A stretch of DNA of 64,000 nt from Microbacterium jejuense. Its GTDB lineage: Bacteria > Actinomycetota > Actinomycetes > Actinomycetales > Microbacteriaceae. The notes under the pieces are model-generated. The model saw only the letters and a program-made list of their open reading frames with translations. It made no database searches and had not been told where the DNA came from. How positions within the stretch are numbered: position 1 is the stretch's first letter; the number at the start of each line of letters is the position of its first letter. Below, piece by piece: positions 1-10,222 of this stretch. The position numbers and the translations under genes are program-made. The DNA lies in assembly GCF_019511665.1 (NCBI RefSeq), contig NZ_JAEUAW010000009.1, positions 62,001 through 126,000 of the forward strand, in the 5' to 3' direction.

Positions 1-88
1 CGTTCTCGCGGTTCTCATCGTCGGCGACGATGACGGGCCGGCCGGCGCGCAGCGCCTCCAGGGCCTCGGGGATGGTGGCAAGGCTCAT
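1..88 (-). CDS. ribBA: RibBA / RibB, 3,4-dihydroxy-2-butanone 4-phosphate synthase (5' part only)
   Basis: Only the first 29 codons are in the window; the gene runs off the left edge. The visible N-terminus reads roughly MSLATIPEALEAL followed by GRPVIVADDENREN, the typical opening of the DHBP synthase domain, where the DDENREN stretch carries acidic substrate/metal-binding residues. The enzyme converts ribulose 5-phosphate to 3,4-dihydroxy-2-butanone 4-phosphate and formate. Its ATG overlaps the ribE stop codon (ATGA), so it is the third gene of the riboflavin operon. Whether a GTP cyclohydrolase II domain is fused, as is usual in Actinobacteria, cannot be seen here. Confidence 0.85.
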   Translation of the reverse strand, partial: MSLATIPEALEALRAGRPVIVADDENREN

Positions 89-705
89 CGCGAGCCTCCT
101 TCCGTGAATTCCAGCAGCCGTCGCACGTGGCGCGCGAGGATGTCGGTCTCGAGGTTGACGCGGTCGCCCGCCACGCGGGCGCCGAGGGTCGTGACGGCGA
201 GGGTCTCGGGGATGAGCGAGACCTCGAACCAGCCGTCGCCGGGTCCGGCGGGGCTGGCGGCGCTGACGGTGAGCGAGACGCCGTCGACGGCGATCGAGCC
301 CTTGTCGACGACGAGCGGGGCGAGCTCCGCCGGGACCGAGATGCGCAGCACCTGCCACTGCGCGCCCGGGCGCACGTCGAGCACCTCGCCGGTGCCGTCG
401 ATGTGGCCCTGCACGATGTGCCCGCCGAGGCGGCCGTGCGCGGCGGTGGCACGCTCGAGGTTGACGGCGCGCCCCGGGGCGACGCCGGCGAGCGTCGACA
501 TGTCGAGGGTCTGCTTCATGACATCGGCGGTGAACCAGTCGGCGCCCTGGTCGACGACGGTGAGGCACACGCCGCTGACCGAGATCGAGTCGCCGTGTGC
601 GGCATCCGACACGGCCTTCGGACCGCGAACGGTCACCCGCACGCCGTCGCCCGAGGGCTCCACGGCGGTGACCTCGCCGATCTCTTCGACGATTCCGGTG
701 AACAT
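85..705 (-). CDS. ribE: Riboflavin synthase alpha subunit
   Basis: A 206-residue protein starting MFTGIVEEIG, the signature N-terminus of trimeric riboflavin synthase. Two lumazine-binding repeats are visible: the first with SVSGVCLTV and the second with AVDGVSLTV, each preceded by a G-H/K-G-D/S segment, and GGHIVQGHIDG lies at the junction. It dismutates two 6,7-dimethyl-8-ribityllumazine molecules to riboflavin plus the pyrimidinedione. Length is normal for the family. Its ATG overlaps the ribD stop by one base (TGATG) and its stop overlaps the next start by four bases, so translation is coupled along the riboswitch-controlled operon. Often named ribC or ribE. Confidence 0.95.
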   Translation of the reverse strand: MFTGIVEEIGEVTAVEPSGDGVRVTVRGPKAVSDAAHGDSISVSGVCLTVVDQGADWFTADVMKQTLDMSTLAGVAPGRAVNLERATAAHGRLGGHIVQGHIDGTGEVLDVRPGAQWQVLRISVPAELAPLVVDKGSIAVDGVSLTVSAASPAGPGDGWFEVSLIPETLAVTTLGARVAGDRVNLETDILARHVRRLLEFTEGGSR

Positions 706-1745
706 CACTCGTCTCCTTCTTCCGGTCCCTGAGCTTGTCGAGGGGCGCAGACATACAGCACGTCGTCGCCGAGGGGGATCAGGTCTGCCACTTCCAGGCG
801 CTGCGCCTGCGCGATGGTCGTCACGCCGATGTCGCGCAGCGACAGCCGGTCGCCGCCGAGCAGCACCGGCGCCACATACACGAGCACCTCGTCCACCAGC
901 CCCGCGCGCAGGAACGAGCTGGCCACGTCCGGGCCGCCCTCGACGAACAGTCGTTGCACGCCCTCCTGGCGGAGGTCTTCGAGCAGGCCCGGCAGGTCGC
1001 GTCCGCTGTCGGTCACGAGGGGGAGCGGATGCCGCCGCACGGCCGCGTCGGCCGGCACGGGCCGCCGCCCCACGACGACAGGGCGCGGCTGGTGGTCGTA
1101 GAGCGAGCCGTCCGGTCGGCGCGCCGTGAGAGCCGGGTCGTCGGCCAGCAGCGTGCCGGTGCCCACGACGATGGCATCCGCGTCGGACCGCCGGCGGTGC
1201 ACGTCCGCACGGGCCGCGGGGCCGGTGATCCACTGGCTCGTGCCGTCGGCCGCGGCGGCGCGGCCGTCGAGGCTCTGCGCCCACTTGACGGTCACGTGCG
1301 GGCGGCCGAGCCGCTGCACGGTGAGCCACGAGTCGAGCAGCGCGGAGGCGTCCTCGGCCAGGAGCCCGGCCTCGACGTCGACGCTGGCCTGGCGCAGACG
1401 CTCCGCGCCGCCCGACGAGTGGTCGCCGGGGTCCGAGACGGCGTAGACGACGCGCGCCACGCCGGCGGCGATGAGCGCCTCGGAGCACGGGCCCGTGCGC
1501 CCGGTGTGGTTGCACGGCTCGAGGGTGACCACGGCGGTCGCCCCGCGGGCAGCGCCCGGCTCGAGCTTCGAGAGGGCGTCGACCTCGGCGTGCGGGGTTC
1601 CGGCGCCGCGGTGCCAGCCCTCGGCGAGCACGCGGCCGTCGGCGGAGAGCAGCAGGGCGCCGACCTGCGGGTTCACCCCGCGCGGCCCGTTCGCGGCGAT
1701 CGCCAGCGCCCGACGCATCGCGTCGTGTTCCGCTGTGCTCGCCAT
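705..1745 (-). CDS. ribD: Bifunctional diaminohydroxyphosphoribosylaminopyrimidine deaminase / reductase RibD
   Basis: A 346-residue two-domain enzyme for the second and third steps of riboflavin synthesis. Residues 1-145 form the deaminase, with zinc ligand and catalytic Glu in PHAEV (H52, E54) and the PCN...GPC pair (C78, C87). From about residue 148 (HVTVKWAQSLDGR) the NADPH-dependent reductase follows, with IVVGTGTLLADDPALT and the FVEGGP loop. It is the first gene after the FMN riboswitch. The last dozen residues (PRQAQGPEEGDE) are encoded by a copy of a dispersed element of the form GGTCCCTGAGCTTGTCGAGG (about 723-742), which seems to have replaced the natural C-terminus. Confidence 0.95.
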   Translation of the reverse strand: MASTAEHDAMRRALAIAANGPRGVNPQVGALLLSADGRVLAEGWHRGAGTPHAEVDALSKLEPGAARGATAVVTLEPCNHTGRTGPCSEALIAAGVARVVYAVSDPGDHSSGGAERLRQASVDVEAGLLAEDASALLDSWLTVQRLGRPHVTVKWAQSLDGRAAAADGTSQWITGPAARADVHRRRSDADAIVVGTGTLLADDPALTARRPDGSLYDHQPRPVVVGRRPVPADAAVRRHPLPLVTDSGRDLPGLLEDLRQEGVQRLFVEGGPDVASSFLRAGLVDEVLVYVAPVLLGGDRLSLRDIGVTTIAQAQRLEVADLIPLGDDVLYVCAPRQAQGPEEGDE

Positions 1746-1822
1746 CCGGCCCTGCCCTCTCGCTGTCTGCTGAGGCTCCGGGGCAACGGGAAGCGGCGGC
1801 GCGCGTGACGCCGCTCGTGCTG

Positions 1823-1972
1823 CCTCCCATCCGGACTAGCGACGACTGCTCGTCGCATCACCGTCGGCTCCGGAATTCCACCGGATCGACCTCGGCTCAC
1901 CTGTTCGACAGAGTGGATGCCTCGGCTCGCGGACTCTCACCGCCGGTTCGGATTCACACCGACCCCGGAGCA
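1823..1972 (-). promoter_or_regulatory. FMN riboswitch (RFN element)
   Basis: Read on the minus strand, conserved RFN blocks occur in order: GGGGTCGGTGTGAATCCGAA, CCGGCGGTGA, AGTCCGCGA, a central variable arm, ATCCGGTGGAATTCCGGAGC, CGACGGT, and AGTCCGGATGGGAGG at the 3' end. These match the FMN aptamer core. It ends about 78 bases before ribD, so FMN binding is expected to stop transcription or translation of ribD-ribE-ribBA. The expression platform was not resolved. Confidence 0.95.
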
Positions 1973-2021
1973 CGTTGATGCTCTCGAGTGTAGTCAACGC
2001 GGCATCCCCCGATTCATTCCA

Positions 2022-2039
2022 TGTCTTCGCATGAAGACA
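2022..2039. promoter_or_regulatory. Operator-like inverted repeat upstream of glpD
   Basis: TGTCTTC and GAAGACA form perfect 7-base arms around GCAT. The site is about 43 bases before a TAGCCT box (2082-2087) and 61 bases before the glpD start, a plausible repressor or activator position for the glycerol genes. It also lies upstream of the riboswitch on the opposite strand. The regulator is unknown. The rest of 1973-2099 shows nothing else recognisable. Confidence 0.4.
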
Positions 2040-2099
2040 GGCGACCGGGGCGAGGCGCGGCCCGATGTCGCCGCCGCGGCATAGCCTGGGTGGGGGACG

Positions 2100-3827
2100 G
2101 TGAGACTCTTGACGACGACACGGGGATTCGACGAACTGGCAGCGCGACCGTACGCGGACGTGCTGATCATCGGAGGCGGCATCAACGGCCTCGCGACCTT
2201 CCGCGACCTGGCGCTGCAGGGCGTCGACGTGGCGCTGGTCGAGTGCGACGACTTCGTCAGCGGAGCCTCCGCCGCCTCGTCGCACATGATCCACGGCGGC
2301 ATCCGGTACCTCGAGAACGGCGAGTTCCGGCTCGTGCACGAGGCGGTGACCGAGCGCAACGCGCTGCTGCGCACCGCGCCGCACTATGTGCGGCCGCTGC
2401 AGACGACGATCCCGATCTTCTCGACGTTCTCGGGCGTGCTCACCGCACCGCTGCGGTTCCTCCGCCATGGCAAGGGCAGGCCGCGCGAGCGCGGTGCGGC
2501 GCTCATCAAGATCGGGCTCGTGATCTACGACTCGTTCTCGCGCGGCGGGGGGATCTTCGGCCGTGGCACGGTGCCGCGGCACGCCTTCCACGGGCGACGC
2601 CGCTCGCTCGCGCTGCTGCCCGAGCTCAATCCCGAGGTGAAGTACACCGCGACCTACTGGGACGCGTCGCTGCACGATCCGGAGCGTCTCGCGCTCGACG
2701 TGCTGCGCGACGGCCGGGCAGCCGGCGGCGACCGCGCCCGGGCCGCCAACTACACCGCGGCCGTCGGCGTCCAAGGCGGCCGGGTGGTGCTGCGCGACGC
2801 CGAGACGGGCCGCGAGACGTCGTTCGCGGCATCCGTCGTCCTCAACGCGAGCGGGCCGTGGACCGACCGCACGAACCTCGCCCTCGGCGACCCGACGCGC
2901 TACATGGGCGGCACCAAGGGCTCGCACATCGTGCTCGACCACCCGCAGCTGCTGGCGGCGACCGGCGGACGCGAGCTGTTCTTCGAGAACGAGGACGGGC
3001 GGATCGTGCTCATCTACCCGCTCAAGGGGCGGGTGCTGGTCGGCACCACCGACCTCGAGCACGACATGCGCGAGCCGATCGTGTGCACCGAGGCCGAGGT
3101 CGATTACTTCATCGACCTGATCGCGCAGGTGCTGCCGGCCATCGCCGTGGACCGTGCGCAGATCGTCTACCGGTTCGCGGGCGTCCGGCCGCTTCCCGGG
3201 CACGGCGACCTGGCGCCCGGCTTCGTCTCGCGCGACTACCGCATCGAGTCCGCACCCCTCGCCGGCGGGCAGTCGACCGTGCTGAGCCTCGTCGGCGGCA
3301 AGTGGACGACGTTCCGCGCGTCTGCCGAGCACCTCGCCGATCGTGCCCTCGAGCTGCTCGCGCAGCCGCGCCGGCGCTCCACGAAGGGCATGCCGATCGG
3401 CGGCGGGCGCGGCTTCCCTGCCACCGAGCGGGCACGCCATCAGTGGATCGCCGCGCACGCCGGCGACCTCGATCCCGCGCGCGCGGCGACCCTGCTCGAC
3501 CGGTACGGCACGGTCGCGGCATCCGTCATCTCGGCGATCGCGGAGGATGCCGCCGACGCGCCCCTCGAGCACGCCCCGGGCTACTCGTCCGGCGAGCTGC
3601 GGTACCTCGCGTCAGCGGAGTCGGTGGTGCACCTGGACGACCTGCTGCTGCGCCGCACGTCCCTCGCCTTCACCGGGGGCGCGACGCCCGCCGCCGCCGG
3701 AGAGATCGCGGTCGCGGTCGCGCCCGTGCTCGGATGGGACGCCGCCCGCGTCACCGCCGAGGTCGAACGGGGACTCACCCGCGTGCACGCCGCCGATCCG
3801 ACGTGGGCCGGAGCGGCCGCGCGCTGA
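2100..3827 (+). CDS. glpD: Aerobic glycerol-3-phosphate dehydrogenase
   Basis: A 575-residue FAD enzyme that oxidises sn-glycerol 3-phosphate to dihydroxyacetone phosphate at the membrane and passes electrons to quinone. The FAD dinucleotide motif ADVLIIGGGINGLATFRDLA is at about residues 19-38, followed by GASAASSHMIHGGIRYLE, the family signature. Substrate-site features such as GTTDLEHD and SLVGGKWTTFR follow, and the C-terminal alpha-helical domain is present. The GTG start at 2100 lies 12 bases after a TAGCCT box and has little room for a Shine-Dalgarno site, so the transcript has at most a very short leader. glpK follows after 68 bases. No glpF transporter gene is seen. Confidence 0.93.
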   Translation: MRLLTTTRGFDELAARPYADVLIIGGGINGLATFRDLALQGVDVALVECDDFVSGASAASSHMIHGGIRYLENGEFRLVHEAVTERNALLRTAPHYVRPLQTTIPIFSTFSGVLTAPLRFLRHGKGRPRERGAALIKIGLVIYDSFSRGGGIFGRGTVPRHAFHGRRRSLALLPELNPEVKYTATYWDASLHDPERLALDVLRDGRAAGGDRARAANYTAAVGVQGGRVVLRDAETGRETSFAASVVLNASGPWTDRTNLALGDPTRYMGGTKGSHIVLDHPQLLAATGGRELFFENEDGRIVLIYPLKGRVLVGTTDLEHDMREPIVCTEAEVDYFIDLIAQVLPAIAVDRAQIVYRFAGVRPLPGHGDLAPGFVSRDYRIESAPLAGGQSTVLSLVGGKWTTFRASAEHLADRALELLAQPRRRSTKGMPIGGGRGFPATERARHQWIAAHAGDLDPARAATLLDRYGTVAASVISAIAEDAADAPLEHAPGYSSGELRYLASAESVVHLDDLLLRRTSLAFTGGATPAAAGEIAVAVAPVLGWDAARVTAEVERGLTRVHAADPTWAGAAAR

Positions 3828-3895
3828 GGGCGGGGCGGACGATAGCCTGACGAGCACGCGTCCCGGCGCGCGCACCGGGGGAGAAGGAGACGACG

Positions 3896-5434
<1,539 letters not shown>

Positions 5435-5446
5435 GTCCGACACACC

Positions 5447-5483
5447 GGTCGTTGAGCGAGCGACGAAGGAGCGAGACGAAACG
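5447..5483. repeat. Dispersed REP-like element, copy between convergent genes
   Basis: The stretch GGTCGTTGAGCGAGCGACGA followed by AGGAGCGAGACGAAACG matches copies near 31337-31431, 33096-33135 and 46527-46742. It sits between the ends of glpK and the glycosylase gene, where it could act as a bidirectional terminator or be a non-autonomous mobile repeat. Confidence 0.6.
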
Positions 5484-5502
5484 CCCGCACGGCGTCCAGC
5501 CG

Positions 5503-6363
5503 CTACTTGAGCAGCCGCGACAGGCGCCGGTCGGCGAGGACCTTTCCGCCCGTCTGACACGTCGGGCAGTACTCGAGCGAGTTGTCGGCGAAGAACACGC
5601 TGCGCACCTCGTCTCCGCACACGGGGCATTTCTCGCCGCGACGGCCGTGCACCTGCATGCCGCGTCGCTTCGCGTCCTTGAGGTCGGCAGGGGGCTTTCC
5701 GGATGCCGCCGCCACGGCATCCCGCAATGTCTCGGTCATGGCGTCGAACAGCCGCGTCACGTCGTCGTCGCTCAGCGACGAGGCGAGCGCGTACGGCGAC
5801 ATCTTGGCCGCGTGGAGGATCTCGTCGGAGTACGCGTTGCCCACCCCGGCGATGATCGACTGGTCGCGCAGCACGCCCTTGATCTGCGTGCGGCGGCCGG
5901 CGAGCAGCGCGGCGAAGGCATCGCGCGAGAACGAAGGGTCGAGGGGGTCGGGACCCAGCCGTGCGATGCCGGGGACATCAGCGGGGTCGCGCACGACGTA
6001 GTACGCGAGCGACTTCTTGGTGCCCGCCTCGGTGAGGTCGAAGCCGGCGCCGTCGCTGAGGGCGACGCGCAGCGCGATCGGCGTCTTGCCCGGGCGGATG
6101 AGCGTCTGGGGGAGCGCGTCGTACCAGCGCAGCCAGCCCGCCTTCGCGAGGTGGAACACGAGGTGCGGACCGGTCGTGGCGAGGTCGATGAACTTTCCGT
6201 GCCGCGCGGCGCCGGTGATCTCGGCGCCCTTCAGCGCCTCGATCGGCGGGTCGTAGGTCTTCAGCGCGGCGATGTTCGCGACGGTGGCGCGCTCGATGCG
6301 CACGCGGGCGAGCCGCTCGCCGAGGAAATCGACGAGCCCCTGCACCTCCGGCATCTCAGGCAT
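5503..6363 (-). CDS. Fpg/Nei-family DNA glycosylase / AP lyase
   Basis: A 286-residue base-excision repair enzyme. Translation begins MPEMPEVQG; after Met removal Pro2 is the Schiff-base nucleophile and Glu3 the partner acid. The middle holds VRFHL-like VFHLAKAGWL and the helix-two-turn-helix around IAGVGNAYSDEILHAAKMSP. The C-terminal zinc finger uses C246, C249, C266 and C269 (CPVC and CPTC). The finger and the PEMPE opening place it in the Fpg/Nei superfamily; whether 8-oxoguanine or oxidised pyrimidines are preferred cannot be judged. The ATG at 6363 lies six bases after CAGGAT on the coding strand, suggesting a leaderless mRNA. Confidence 0.88.
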   Translation of the reverse strand: MPEMPEVQGLVDFLGERLARVRIERATVANIAALKTYDPPIEALKGAEITGAARHGKFIDLATTGPHLVFHLAKAGWLRWYDALPQTLIRPGKTPIALRVALSDGAGFDLTEAGTKKSLAYYVVRDPADVPGIARLGPDPLDPSFSRDAFAALLAGRRTQIKGVLRDQSIIAGVGNAYSDEILHAAKMSPYALASSLSDDDVTRLFDAMTETLRDAVAAASGKPPADLKDAKRRGMQVHGRRGEKCPVCGDEVRSVFFADNSLEYCPTCQTGGKVLADRRLSRLLK

Positions 6364-6419
6364 GCGCTCATCCTGCCATGCGGGCCCGACACGCGGGTCG
6401 TGCGTGCGGGCCTCGCGCG

Positions 6420-6986
6420 TCAGGCGTCGAGCACCGGCCAGGGGTGCGGCATCCGGTCGTCCGTGGCGAGCAGTCCCGCGATCCAGCCGTCGTCGCGGCC
6501 TCGCGGGCCCACGAGCGCCTGGCGGAGCAGCCCTTCGTAGCGGAATCCCAGCGCCCGTGCTGCGCGCGCCGAAGCGACGTTGCCCGCCACTGCGCGCCAT
6601 TCGATCCGCACCAGGCCCAGTCCGTCCGGAGCGAAGCCCCAGTCGATGACGGTCTGGGCCGCTTCACGAAGGTATCCGCCGCCGCGCGCGTCGGGCGCGA
6701 TCCAGTAGCCGATCTCGCCCGAGCCCTTGCCGTCGACGCGGTAGAAGCCGATCGTGCCGATGAGGCGCTCGCCCTCGCGGATCACCCACGTCAGGTGGAC
6801 GCCGCTCTCCCAATCCCGAGGCACCCGCTCGACGAAGGCCTCCGCGTCACTGCGCCGGTACGGCGACGGGATGGGAGTGAAGCGCTGGATGTCGGCGTCC
6901 TGGCACGCCTCGAACAGCGCGTCGACGTCGCCCGCTGCGGGGAGGGTCATCGCGAGCCGAGGCGTGCGCAGAATGACGGGATCCAT
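6420..6986 (-). CDS. GNAT acetyltransferase, RimJ/RimL type
   Basis: A 188-residue N-acetyltransferase. Features: the opening ILRTPRLAMTLPAAGDVDALF typical of RimJ/RimL proteins, the central beta4 GEIGYWIAPDARGGGYLREA with an acetyl-CoA loop of the Q/RxxGxG/A type in a divergent form, and VRIEWRAVAGNVASARAARALGFRYEG, the family's C-terminal signature. It should transfer acetyl from acetyl-CoA to an amine or protein N-terminus; the substrate is unknown. It is encoded in line with trpS downstream of that gene with a 15-base gap, so may be cotranscribed. Confidence 0.85.
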   Translation of the reverse strand: MDPVILRTPRLAMTLPAAGDVDALFEACQDADIQRFTPIPSPYRRSDAEAFVERVPRDWESGVHLTWVIREGERLIGTIGFYRVDGKGSGEIGYWIAPDARGGGYLREAAQTVIDWGFAPDGLGLVRIEWRAVAGNVASARAARALGFRYEGLLRQALVGPRGRDDGWIAGLLATDDRMPHPWPVLDA

Positions 6987-7001
6987 CGCATCAAGTACGG
7001 T

Positions 7002-8012
<1,011 letters not shown>

Positions 8013-8015
8013 TCA

Positions 8016-8021
8016 AGTCTA
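8016..8021 (-). promoter_or_regulatory. -10 box for leaderless trpS
   Basis: TAGACT on the minus strand, within TATAGACT, lies six bases before the trpS ATG. This spacing puts the transcription start at or next to the A of the start codon. Confidence 0.6.
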
Positions 8022-8071
8022 TAAAGGGGATGCCGCCACCCCGCTCCCGTGCGGTGACGGGACCCGCGGGG

Positions 8072-8920
8072 TCAGAGCCCGATCGCGTAGTCGGCGACGA
8101 CGGGGGAGTGGTCGCTCCACCGTGTGTCCCACGACGGAGCGCGCACCACACGGTAGTCCGTCACGCGCTCGCCGAGCGCCGGCGTCGCGAGGTGGTAGTC
8201 GATGCGCCACCCGGTGTCGTTGTCGAAGGCGCGCCCGCGCATCGACCACCACGTGTACGGGCCGTCGACGTCGCCATGGAATCGGCGTCCGACGTCGACC
8301 CAGCCGAGGCCGGTGCCGGTGGAGCCGTCGACGCCGGTCACCTGCGCGCCGGCCTCGCCGAAGAAGCGGTCGAAGTACGCACGCTCGCGCGGGAGGAAGC
8401 CGGCCTTCTTGACGTTGCCCTTCCAGTTACGGATGTCGAGTTCGCGGTGCCCCACGTTGAGGTCGCCCATGACGACCACGAGCGGGCTGTCGGCGGCGAG
8501 CTGCGGCATCCGCCGCTCCATGGCGTCGAGGAACGCCCACTTCGCATCCTGCTTGGGCGTGTCGGCCTCACCGGTGTGCACATAGGCGCTCACCACGACG
8601 AGCTTCTCGCCGTCGATGTCGAAATCGGCCTCGATCCAGCGGCCGGCGCTGTCGAGCGGCTCGGGACCGAGCACCCGTCGCACCTCGACCGACGGCATGC
8701 GGCTCGCCAGCGCGACGCCCGCCCGGCCCTTGGCGAGAGCCTCGTCGTTGACGACCTCCCACCCGGGCAGTGCGGCGCGCAGCTCTTCTTCGGTGGCGCG
8801 CACCTCCTGCAGCGCCATCACGTCGACATCGGCCTCGTCGAGCCATTCGAGCATGCCCTTGCGGGTCGCTGCGCGGATTCCGTTGACGTTGACAGAGGCG
8901 ATGCGTACGCGGCGGGGCAT
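8072..8920 (-). CDS. xthA: Exodeoxyribonuclease III
   Basis: A 282-residue endonuclease/exonuclease/phosphatase-fold AP endonuclease. The start RIASVNVNGIRAA is the classical ExoIII N-terminus; LQEVRA supplies the metal-binding Glu, GDLNVGHRELDI the Asp/Asn pair, and WSDHSPVVADY the C-terminal catalytic Asp-His. It incises abasic sites and removes 3' blocking groups. The ATG at 8920 is preferred because a TAGTCT box (8928-8933) ends seven bases before it. A GTG at 8950 would extend the protein by ten residues and abut the yihY stop. Confidence 0.92.
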   Translation of the reverse strand: MPRRVRIASVNVNGIRAATRKGMLEWLDEADVDVMALQEVRATEEELRAALPGWEVVNDEALAKGRAGVALASRMPSVEVRRVLGPEPLDSAGRWIEADFDIDGEKLVVVSAYVHTGEADTPKQDAKWAFLDAMERRMPQLAADSPLVVVMGDLNVGHRELDIRNWKGNVKKAGFLPRERAYFDRFFGEAGAQVTGVDGSTGTGLGWVDVGRRFHGDVDGPYTWWSMRGRAFDNDTGWRIDYHLATPALGERVTDYRVVRAPSWDTRWSDHSPVVADYAIGL

Positions 8921-8950
8921 GGTGAAGAGACTATCCGCCGGCTCCGACAC

Positions 8951-10195
8951 TCAGCGTTCGCGCGGATGCCTGCCCGACGGCGCCGCCACGGGCGCGGTGG
9001 CAGGCGCGGCGGCCTCGACCTGCGACAGCTCCTGCTCGGCCGCCCGCACCGCACGGTCGGCGGCCCACGCGCGGTACCAGGGGGCCGAGTCGCGCGCGTC
9101 CTGCGCCGTGCGCAGCCGCACGCGCGCCGCGACGAGGAGGGCCTGGTGCTCGGCCGCGAGCCGCTCGGCCTCGGACTGCGGGATCAGCGGAACGTCGGCA
9201 TCCTTCGCGGCGACAGCCACCCACGAGGCGGCCACCAGCATGATGATGCCGATGATGCGGAACCACAGCAGGAGCGCGATGAAGATCGCGAACGTGGCCA
9301 GCAGCGCGTTCGTGGGGGTGTAGACGAGCAGCCAGCCGGTGAAGAACTGCAGCACCGTGATCGCGCCGCCGCCGAGCAGCGCGCCCGGCCAGATGCGGCG
9401 CCACTTGAGCTGCGTGCCGGTGAGGAAGCGGATGAGGGCCGCGAGAGCGCCGCTGAAGATCACGAACGAGATCACCACCGAGCCGATGCGCGCGACGATC
9501 TCGTAGCCGTTCGACAGGTCGGTCCACCCCAGCCATCCGGACACGGTGGTGAGCGCCCACGTCCCGAACGAGGTGGCGGCGAAGCCGAGCAGCAGGGCGA
9601 CGGCGAACAGCACCGCTCCGAGGAAGTCCCGTGCCTTCAGCATGAAGTAGCTGCGCAGGTCGGGCGGGAGCCCGAAGATGTCGCGGACCGCGCGACGCGT
9701 GAACGTGATGAACCCGATCGCGGTCCAGAGCAGGGTTCCCAGGGCGATCGCACCGGTGATGCCGAGGGTGGTGGCGCTGTTCGTCGCGATGGCCGCGACC
9801 TCTTCGTTCGTGAAGACGCCGCCCGACGGCGCGATGAGTCCGGGGATGTAGGAGTTGAGGAGCTGGATCAGCCCGTCGATCGCCTCCTGGCTGCCCCCGA
9901 GCCACAGTCCGACGATCGCGAATGCGACATACACGCCGGCGAACGTCGCGAACAGCGCCTGGTAGCTGACGCCGGCCGCCAGCAGGAAGCCGTTGTGCTG
10001 CAGGAAGTGCCGCCACACCCGCACCGGGAACCACGCCAGCGTGCGCTTCGTGAGTGCGCTCGCCTTGCTGATGGGTTCGTCGAACCGCTCCCGGAGCTCT
10101 TCCTGCGTCGCCTCCCAGCGCGCGCGCAGCGTCTCCTCCTCACGCTCGGCCGCATCCGCCTGATCGCGTGTCCGGACGTCGCGCTTTTCGCTCAC
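8951..10195 (-). CDS. YihY/UPF0761-family membrane protein
   Basis: A 414-residue inner-membrane protein of the YihY (formerly 'BrkB') family. An N-terminal cytoplasmic segment of about 60 residues is followed by six hydrophobic stretches, beginning with GFLLAAGVSYQALFATFAGVYV (the conserved first membrane segment) and including IWPGALLGGGAITVLQFFTG and FIALLLWFRIIGIIMLVAASW. The C-terminal 90 residues are charged and Ala-rich, probably cytoplasmic and helical. Molecular function is not established for the family. The GTG start at 10195 lies six bases after TACTCT, again leaderless. A homologue stands next to trpS in mycobacteria. Confidence 0.85.
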   Translation of the reverse strand: MSEKRDVRTRDQADAAEREEETLRARWEATQEELRERFDEPISKASALTKRTLAWFPVRVWRHFLQHNGFLLAAGVSYQALFATFAGVYVAFAIVGLWLGGSQEAIDGLIQLLNSYIPGLIAPSGGVFTNEEVAAIATNSATTLGITGAIALGTLLWTAIGFITFTRRAVRDIFGLPPDLRSYFMLKARDFLGAVLFAVALLLGFAATSFGTWALTTVSGWLGWTDLSNGYEIVARIGSVVISFVIFSGALAALIRFLTGTQLKWRRIWPGALLGGGAITVLQFFTGWLLVYTPTNALLATFAIFIALLLWFRIIGIIMLVAASWVAVAAKDADVPLIPQSEAERLAAEHQALLVAARVRLRTAQDARDSAPWYRAWAADRAVRAAEQELSQVEAAAPATAPVAAPSGRHPRER

Positions 10196-10222
10196 GAAGT
10201 CAGAGTATCGACGGATGCCGTC

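Noticed and set aside
1836..3572. Long minus-strand reading frame antisense to glpD (578 codons)
   Set aside because: Mirror of a strong gene in GC-rich DNA; Arg/His/Asp-rich with no domain, and it runs into the riboswitch.
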